Shown here one piece after another: positions 58,390-64,000 of a stretch of DNA of 64,000 nucleotides. The position numbers were made by a program, and so were the translations under genes. Source of the stretch: Fomitopsis serialis. Taxonomy: Eukaryota; Basidiomycota; Agaricomycetes; Polyporales; Fomitopsidaceae. Each line of letters starts with the position of its first letter. Position 1 is the first letter of the stretch. A model generated the notes under the pieces. That model had not been told where the DNA came from, ran no database searches, and saw nothing but the letters and a program-made list of their open reading frames with translations. Where the stretch lies: assembly GCF_022376445.1 (NCBI RefSeq), contig NW_025954972.1:496001-560000 (forward strand), written 5' to 3'.

Positions 58390-60800
58390 CGAAGGCTTGA
58401 CTCTGAACGTCGTCGATATCTTTGAGACGATGCAGTGTGTATTGAACCAGGAATCGTACACACCGTTATATACCACGACCGCGAGCAGAGCGCAGACGAG
58501 ACTTCCCGCGGACGATGTAATGTTCAGTACAGATGTATGGGAAAGGGAGACGGAGGTCAATGTGGGTTTTGATGTGCTTGCGGGAACTACGGGATCTGCT
58601 TCAGTGTGCAATCCTATGAGGGGTCGTGCGACGCGGAGGTTGGAAGAGCCAAGAGGTAAGTATGGTACTGTCATATCTTCCCGCCGCGGATGTCTGCACA
58701 CGCCGTACCGCTTCTGGTTTGCTGCCGCGTACGCGCCGGTGCCGGCGCACATCGCATCGCTGGTACATGTGAATCACATCATGAAGGTTCGCCGAACCTT
58801 CCTATACTCGACACTGATGAGTAAGGCGGATATTGACCATGGTCAAAGATCGAAGGTACGAGTCCCAACTGCCTCTGTCGTCAGCCATTCAGCTATACAC
58901 TCGTCATAATCACGGAGATTTTACACACCCGAGACAGATGTACACTCCATTCGATTAACGGCGTTACAGAAAGACACAGTCTCGGTATGATGCATGAGGC
59001 CTGAGGGCGCTCACCGTGACTGGGATGGAAACGATCGTGTCTAACGACATAAGTTACCCGGGTCAATTCGACTGATTTAAAGCCTGCAACTTGAAGGTGA
59101 GAAAGTCACGGTAGACGTCTGTACTTATTGAGCACCATTCGCGCCGGACACCCTCTGAAAAGTCTCATTTCAAATTGAACGGTTGACACCGAGTTACAAT
59201 GTCAACAGTACCTGCACGGCGCATGATCAGAAATCGTACATCATAGTAGCTTGGAGGCGTTCCCGCACCGACATCGATGACTGGCACCATCCTTGTTTAA
59301 GTCAGTACAGTATCACTACTCACCAGACATAGTAGGTCCTCCTCCAGGGACTCGGAGTGACGGAGGGCGACGCGCGGGGAGTGTGACGGAGTTGTGACTG
59401 ATCATTTGTCCCTCCGACTCAGGTGACCAAGTCGGACGGCGGTCGCGACTCGACCAGCCTGGCAGCGAGAACTCATGCACATGTCTGCTACTTCGCTCCC
59501 CAGATATATGTGGACGGTTGCTTCGACCTTGACAATTTTTTTACATTGGAATATCCTCGTCTGATATCGCACAGTGGAGTTCTGTATGTAGCAGGCTACG
59601 CATACCTCACTATCGGTGTCCTCTTTCTCTGGATCTGTCCTGCAACGTCTGGCTTCGGTCAACATGTACTGAACACACAAGCTCTGACTTACCGACCGGA
59701 TATCGACTCGTACCAGTCTCAGGCGAGTCTCCAAAATTCCCTTCGATTGCAAGCGAGATACCAATAGTTCTGACAGTAGGTTCATCTAGTTCCGTAACCG
59801 TGGGCGGCAAGTTTTGACACGATAGGCCAGATACGACAGTGGTCTTGCAGCCTTCATCTCTCTTGACACGGCCCACATTGAACAGAAGGAAGCGATGATA
59901 CGCAGTCTGTGTCTCTGGCTGTCAAGCACCGGACACTCGGCCCTCTCGCCCTGCAATTTAGTGGTAGGCCAAACCCACAACACGGAAGGAGCTGGTGCGC
60001 CGGCTGAGTGGACGACGTGAGCTTGGGGTCTTTCTAGGGTCTTTACTTCGAGCGAGGCTCCGAGGCGATGCTATTACACGGTCACGTGGGCGTGTCATTG
60101 GCAAGTTGCTCCGTTCCGCATCGTTCTGTCTCCTGTCTCCGCGCGAGAGGGAGGCACGTTCATTACGAAGACGAAGCATTCTTCGCACTGCCTTATTACT
60201 TTCCGTGTCCCTGTCGCCCAGGATCAATGGTGCTTTGCCGGGCACGAGGCGAGCCTGAGCACGGAAGACACGGCTACTACCAACCGCGCATTCGCCTCTC
60301 CTGCCTACCTATCCACGGTGCGGATCTACTGGGGAACGCGCATCGATGCTATTTGTGCCACGCTCCATGCAGTGTGGATCAGATTGCCTGCGGTATCGGT
60401 GGACTGCCACGCACTGGGCCCCTCGTCGTCAAACGCGTTAAATTCGCTACTCGAGCGAGCGCAGCCGCTGCGCGAGGCGCCCGTGCCAGCTGGCCCGAGA
60501 GCCGTGTTTGCTGATGTTGTGTGCGGGTGGCGGTGAGTACATATATGAGGAGGGCAGGGTGCGAGTGGATGGAGGAGGTAGGCTTTCCTCTCATCCTTCA
60601 TGCGGCTGTACACCTATCCGTTGATACTGCCGTCTATCTGCGTTTCGTAAGGCGCGCGGGCGTCACGGGCGCACGAGAGTGCCCGCACTCTCCGTCTGGG
60701 ACGTTCTAAGCTCTCTCAACTTCAGTACAGCTCGCCGTCACTGCCCTCATTATCCCCAATCTCATCATCCAATTCCGAGTCCACTGTGAACACTAAAAAC
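58390..60800. other. Long upstream stretch before the copper-fist gene
   Basis: No supported gene in about 2.4 kb. A + strand frame at 59423-59767 has a hydrophobic patch (LYVAGYAYLTIGVLFLW) but no family or exon partners. The region serves as divergent upstream DNA for the alcohol dehydrogenase (-) and copper-fist (+) genes. Confidence 0.4.
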
Positions 60801-62859
60801 ATGGTGTGTAATTATTTTCCTCAGCTGCTAGTGAACATGCTCACGGCTTTGTAAGGTTTTTGTTGGCGAGAAGAAGTATGCATGGTGCGTATATCGGAGA
60901 CACCCCGTGCACAAGTCAATCTAACCTTCTCCGCGACTCAGTGAGAGCTGCATCAAAGGTCACCGGTCCTCCACGTGCCAGCACATCGATCGCCCGCTCT
61001 ACGAGATTAAGAAAAAGGGCCGCCCGGCCACGCAATGCGAGCACTGTAGGGAGCTCCGCAAAACCAAACAAGTCCATGTCAAGTGCATGTGCGCGTCCAA
61101 GGATAGCCTGAACGACTCCGTTGTGCATAACCCTGCTTCGGGTCCCTCGACCGTGAGAGAAGGTGACTTTCTGCGACTCATCTGGTGCCAGGCCACGCGA
61201 GACTGACTTTCAAGGCCTGTCGTCTTGCGTTTGGGCCAGGTAACTCCAAGATCTCGGCGAGCGCCGCGTTTCCCAGCGGGCTGCCGCCCGAAGTGCTGGG
61301 AGCGTCGGTCGCGTTGCACTCCGCAATCTCGGACGGCTCAGACTCCGAGAACAGTACGTGTCGTTGGTGTACCACTTGCCACATGTAACATATGTCTTGC
61401 AGGTCATGTTTCCCCTGCCCTGAGTGAATGCGATCACAGCGGAAAATGTGATTGCGCTACTACTCGTGGGCTGCGTCACAAGGGGAAAGCCCCGGTTCGT
61501 CCTCGTCGAGGAAGCACTGCGCAGGTCACATCTCCGCATGGCTCCAGGGAGCCACCTATCGCTGGGCCTGCTGGGATTGTTGCTTCTGCTCATGGTCCAG
61601 GACACCGCCCGGTATTACCTCGACCGCCCCCACCAGAGCGTGAGGCCTCCCTCCACCCGTCTGCTATTGCCACTTCCCATGTTTCTCGCTCACGACGCCA
61701 ATCTCATGGCCAGCCGTATAGCCCGTACGAAATGGCATACGAGCAGGCGCGCGGAGGCGACGAATATGACAGCAGGAGAGCGAACACGGTTCTTCCAGAC
61801 AGCGGCTCTGCCACGTCCCTCCAGGATTTCCAGTCATGGACGAACTCTCTCGCTACGTCCTCCACAAGCGCATTCTTCTCGGCGAACGATTCTCTGTGTG
61901 GCTGTGGCCCTACCTGCGCGTGCCCTGGATGCATCGAACACCGCGGTCCAGACGTTCTCCTAGGCGCGCCTTGCACCGATCCGAACACGTGCATCGCCTG
62001 CCTCGAGTATGGTATGCTAGGGATGCCGGTTCCAAGCCCGCCAGACGTTCCGGCGTACGAAGCAGCCCAGGCGCAGAACGTGGACGAGTGGCTGCGCCAG
62101 ATGGCGGACACCGAGCCTCCAATGCAGCCCCAGTCGTCAATACCAGCGCAGCTCTCATCGTCGTTCACTCAGTCGTCCGTACCCCCTTCCCGCACACAAA
62201 ACAATAGTCGGACGTCACCTCAGCAGGTCCCCTCGCCTTCCGGCGCCGCCGGCCTCCCTGGAAGCCACGAGGCCGATATGCCATACGATCCCGCCCTCCT
62301 TCGGACTTACGCGCTTTGGAACGATCTCCGTGATGCGCGGACACGCTCTCGGCCTGCGCAGGGCGAATGGGACGAACAGGACGAGCTCGGTCACACCCAG
62401 CAGGTAACAGACGCGGACAGTTACAGCGGCCGATGCCAGTGTCCCGCGGGGATGTGTGCGTGTCCGGTAGAGTGCTGTAGGGGTGGCAGAATCACGTTCG
62501 CGCTGAGCGCTGAGCGCAACGCGAGCTGCTGTCGCCCGTCATCGACATCGTCTTCTTCCCCGCCGGCGCTCAGGCAGAACCCCCGACAGACCGTGGGTAC
62601 AAACGTACAGCAGCCTGAACCGATCACGGAGGCTTGGGCGATGCAAGGCACCAGCGGGACAGCGGGAGAAGGCGGCGTCGTTGACTGGGGCGCACTGGAC
62701 GTACCCCGGGTCACGCTCAGCCGCGCGTCCTCGCACTGGTCGCAGTCGTCCGCGGGCCATTCGCCCTCGTCGTCGTCGTCCCTTGGGTCTGCGCTTGTGG
62801 TGCCGAGTCCTCCGGGTACGTCGGGGAGCGGGCGCTCGTCGTGCTGCTCGAACCGGTAG
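60801..62859 (+). CDS. Copper-fist transcription factor (Mac1/Cuf1-like)
   Basis: Copper-fist proteins bind DNA through a zinc/copper-held N-terminal domain and control copper or iron genes. The best reading starts with ATG alone (60801-60803), an intron, exon 60856-60884 and exon 60942 on. Together they give MVFVGEKKYACESCIKGHRSSTCQHIDRPLYEIKKKGRPATQCEHCRELRKTKQVHVKC, the full copper-fist signature including RKTKQVHVKC. A later exon carries SECDHSGKCDC. Further on, CGCGPTCACPGCIEH matches the CxCx3CxCx2CxxH repeat of copper-sensing members, and CQCPAGMCACPVECC is a second related Cys cluster. The stop is at 62857-62859. The intermediate junction near 61152-61248 is chosen by phase (SGPST/ISASAAF). 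Length is about 600 residues, long compared with yeast Mac1. Confidence 0.9.
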
Positions 62860-63255
62860 ACTTAGACGTGACTGTATGATATGCTGATATACTATTGGAT
62901 AAGGTTGGAAAGTGGAACTGGGAAGCAGCATACGAGGAGGTTGACAAATCCGGCGGATCCCGGCCGGAGGGCAGGCTACTTGGACGATGCTGACCATCTA
63001 TTAGTCAACAAGTAGGAAGTTATGCGTACGGTTGTTTCCTACTTCGGGCTCGATGAACTCGACAACACCGTTGTTCTTGTGAAGTTCTGACTTAATGAAT
63101 GCCTTCGTTCTGACGCAAAATGAGCATGAAACGCGCTACCGCCAGCTCTTTCGCAAGCGTCTACTTTACAAGCTTTACGTCGCCGAAACATCTTTCGAAA
63201 GTACTTCTCTAGTTAAGCACCCCCTCCGTCTATTCCTCCGAAAATGCACTCGAAT
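62860..63255. other. Short intergenic stretch
   Basis: 3' ends of the copper-fist (+) and right-edge alcohol dehydrogenase (-) genes. No gene seen. Confidence 0.4.
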
Positions 63256-64000
63256 CTACGTGGGTACAGGAAGAATGTCCTGCGTCAACACGTATCGGTA
63301 CTTGACGTCGCCCTTCTTCACGGCTTCAAGCGCTGCCTTCACCTGGCTCATCGGCAACTCCTGCACCCAAGGCTTGATCCCCTTCTCCGCGGCCAGCTTC
63401 AACATGGCATAGCAGTCAGTCTTCGAGCCGAGGTGCGACCCGCCCATGAAACCGCCGTTCGTCTGCAGGTCGAACGCATGCATGGGCGGCAGCGGGTTGT
63501 CGGCGTCGGGGAGGCCGACGTTCACGAACTTGCCGTGCACGCGGAGCATGGAGAGGTAGGTGCGCAATGGCCGGTCGGGGCGGAAGACGTCGATGGTCGA
63601 GATGAAGATGTCGAGCTTGCCGGCGTACGGCTTTTGGAAACCCTGTGAGGATACAAGGCGGTGAGTGACTTGAACGCGAGATGCGGAACCTGACGGTGGG
63701 TAGTTACCTCGTCGTGCGTGTCGACGATATGGTCTGCGCCCATCTTCCGCGCGTCGTCGGCCTTGCTCGGGCTGTGCGTGAAGACATAGACCTCCGCACC
63801 CAATGCCTTCGCGAACATGATGGCGTAGTGCCCGAGACCGCCGATACCCATGACGCCGACCTTCTTCCCTGGGCCAGCTCCGTGTCGGTACAAGGGTGCG
63901 AAGACAGTCAGACCGGCACAGAACATCGACGCAGCGTCCTTCAGCTCGATCTCGTCTGGGATCTTGAACACGAACTGCTGGTGTGCGCGAATGCCTGTCG
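63256..64000 (-). CDS. Zinc-dependent alcohol dehydrogenase (CAD/ADH6-like), second copy, partial
   Basis: The window edge cuts the 5' part. Visible sequence starts GIRAHQQFVFKIPDEIELKDAASMFCAGLTVFAPL, with the third catalytic zinc Cys in MFCAGLT. It continues through VGVMGIGGLGHYAIMFAKALGAEVYVFTHSPSKADDARKMGADH (NADP-type cofactor fold) to VDTHDE. After one intron it continues GFQKPYAGKLDIFISTIDVF and ends with FMGGSHLGSKTD, an active-site flap element, and DILPVPT, with the stop codon at the low-coordinate end (63256). Sequence is intact as far as seen. The paralogue at 57067-58389 is on the same strand, with the copper-fist gene between them. Confidence 0.9.
   Translation of the reverse strand, partial: DRHSRTPAVRVQDPRRDRAEGRCVDVLCRSDCLRTLVPTRSWPREEGRRHGYRRSRALRHHVREGIGCGGLCLHAQPEQGRRRAEDGRRPYRRHARRGNYPPSGSASRVQVTHRLVSSQGFQKPYAGKLDIFISTIDVFRPDRPLRTYLSMLRVHGKFVNVGLPDADNPLPPMHAFDLQTNGGFMGGSHLGSKTDCYAMLKLAAEKGIKPWVQELPMSQVKAALEAVKKGDVKYRYVLTQDILPVPT

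Noticed and set aside
1..64000. tRNA genes
   Set aside because: Searching by eye for GTTCGA-type B boxes with a matching A box and acceptor stem gave none I could support. A covariance-model scan would settle it.

Overview
The window reads as nuclear DNA of a filamentous basidiomycete, most likely an Agaricomycete of the polypore type. The genes carry many short introns (about 45-80 nt, GT..AG), the coding regions are GC-rich, and several families are fungal or basidiomycete-typical: velvet regulator, DUF6534-like multi-span membrane proteins, copper-fist factor, F-box relatives, and single-span proteins with a Ser/Thr-rich stalk. I saw no rRNA, tRNA, CRISPR, insertion sequence or complete transposon. 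Species assignment is inference.

Layout. 1.8-5.6 kb: a velvet-domain regulator (+) converges with a conserved basidiomycete protein (-). 6.6-14.6 kb: Ohr/OsmC peroxidase, a frameshifted alpha/beta-hydrolase, an SDR oxidoreductase and a DUF6534-like membrane protein. 15.2-21.7 kb: a complete Nup159-type FG nucleoporin, the largest gene. 22.4-24.5 kb: two head-to-head genes that both lack their 5' ends, meeting at about 23.5 kb. 24.9-27.9 kb: a Tse2-like protein with a predicted mitochondrial leader, and an intact paralogue of the broken hydrolase. 28.5-32.7 kb: a single-span membrane protein gene split by about 2.9 kb of unrelated DNA that carries a truncated DUF6534 copy and GC-rich low-complexity sequence. 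33.2-41.3 kb: a C2H2 zinc-finger protein, a ZIP metal transporter and an Old Yellow Enzyme, separated by gene-poor stretches. 41.3-45.2 kb: gene-poor, with an F-box fragment, GTCACG repeats and hairpins. 45.2-56.8 kb: gene-dense, with ZNHIT2-like and DBP9 genes (divergent, both linked to snoRNP/ribosome assembly), an AGC-type kinase, dienelactone hydrolase, GNAT acetyltransferase and an F-box protein. 57-64 kb: two zinc alcohol dehydrogenases of the CAD/ADH6 type flank a Mac1/Cuf1-like copper-fist regulator; the second is cut by the right edge.

An important cross-cutting observation is that at least six otherwise well-conserved genes contain a single-base reading-frame break, several of them in C or G runs. 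Most of these look like uncorrected indels in the assembly rather than six pseudogenes. They should be checked before any of these genes is called dead. Start and splice choices below come from consensus sites, phase and family similarity as I read them, without RNA data.
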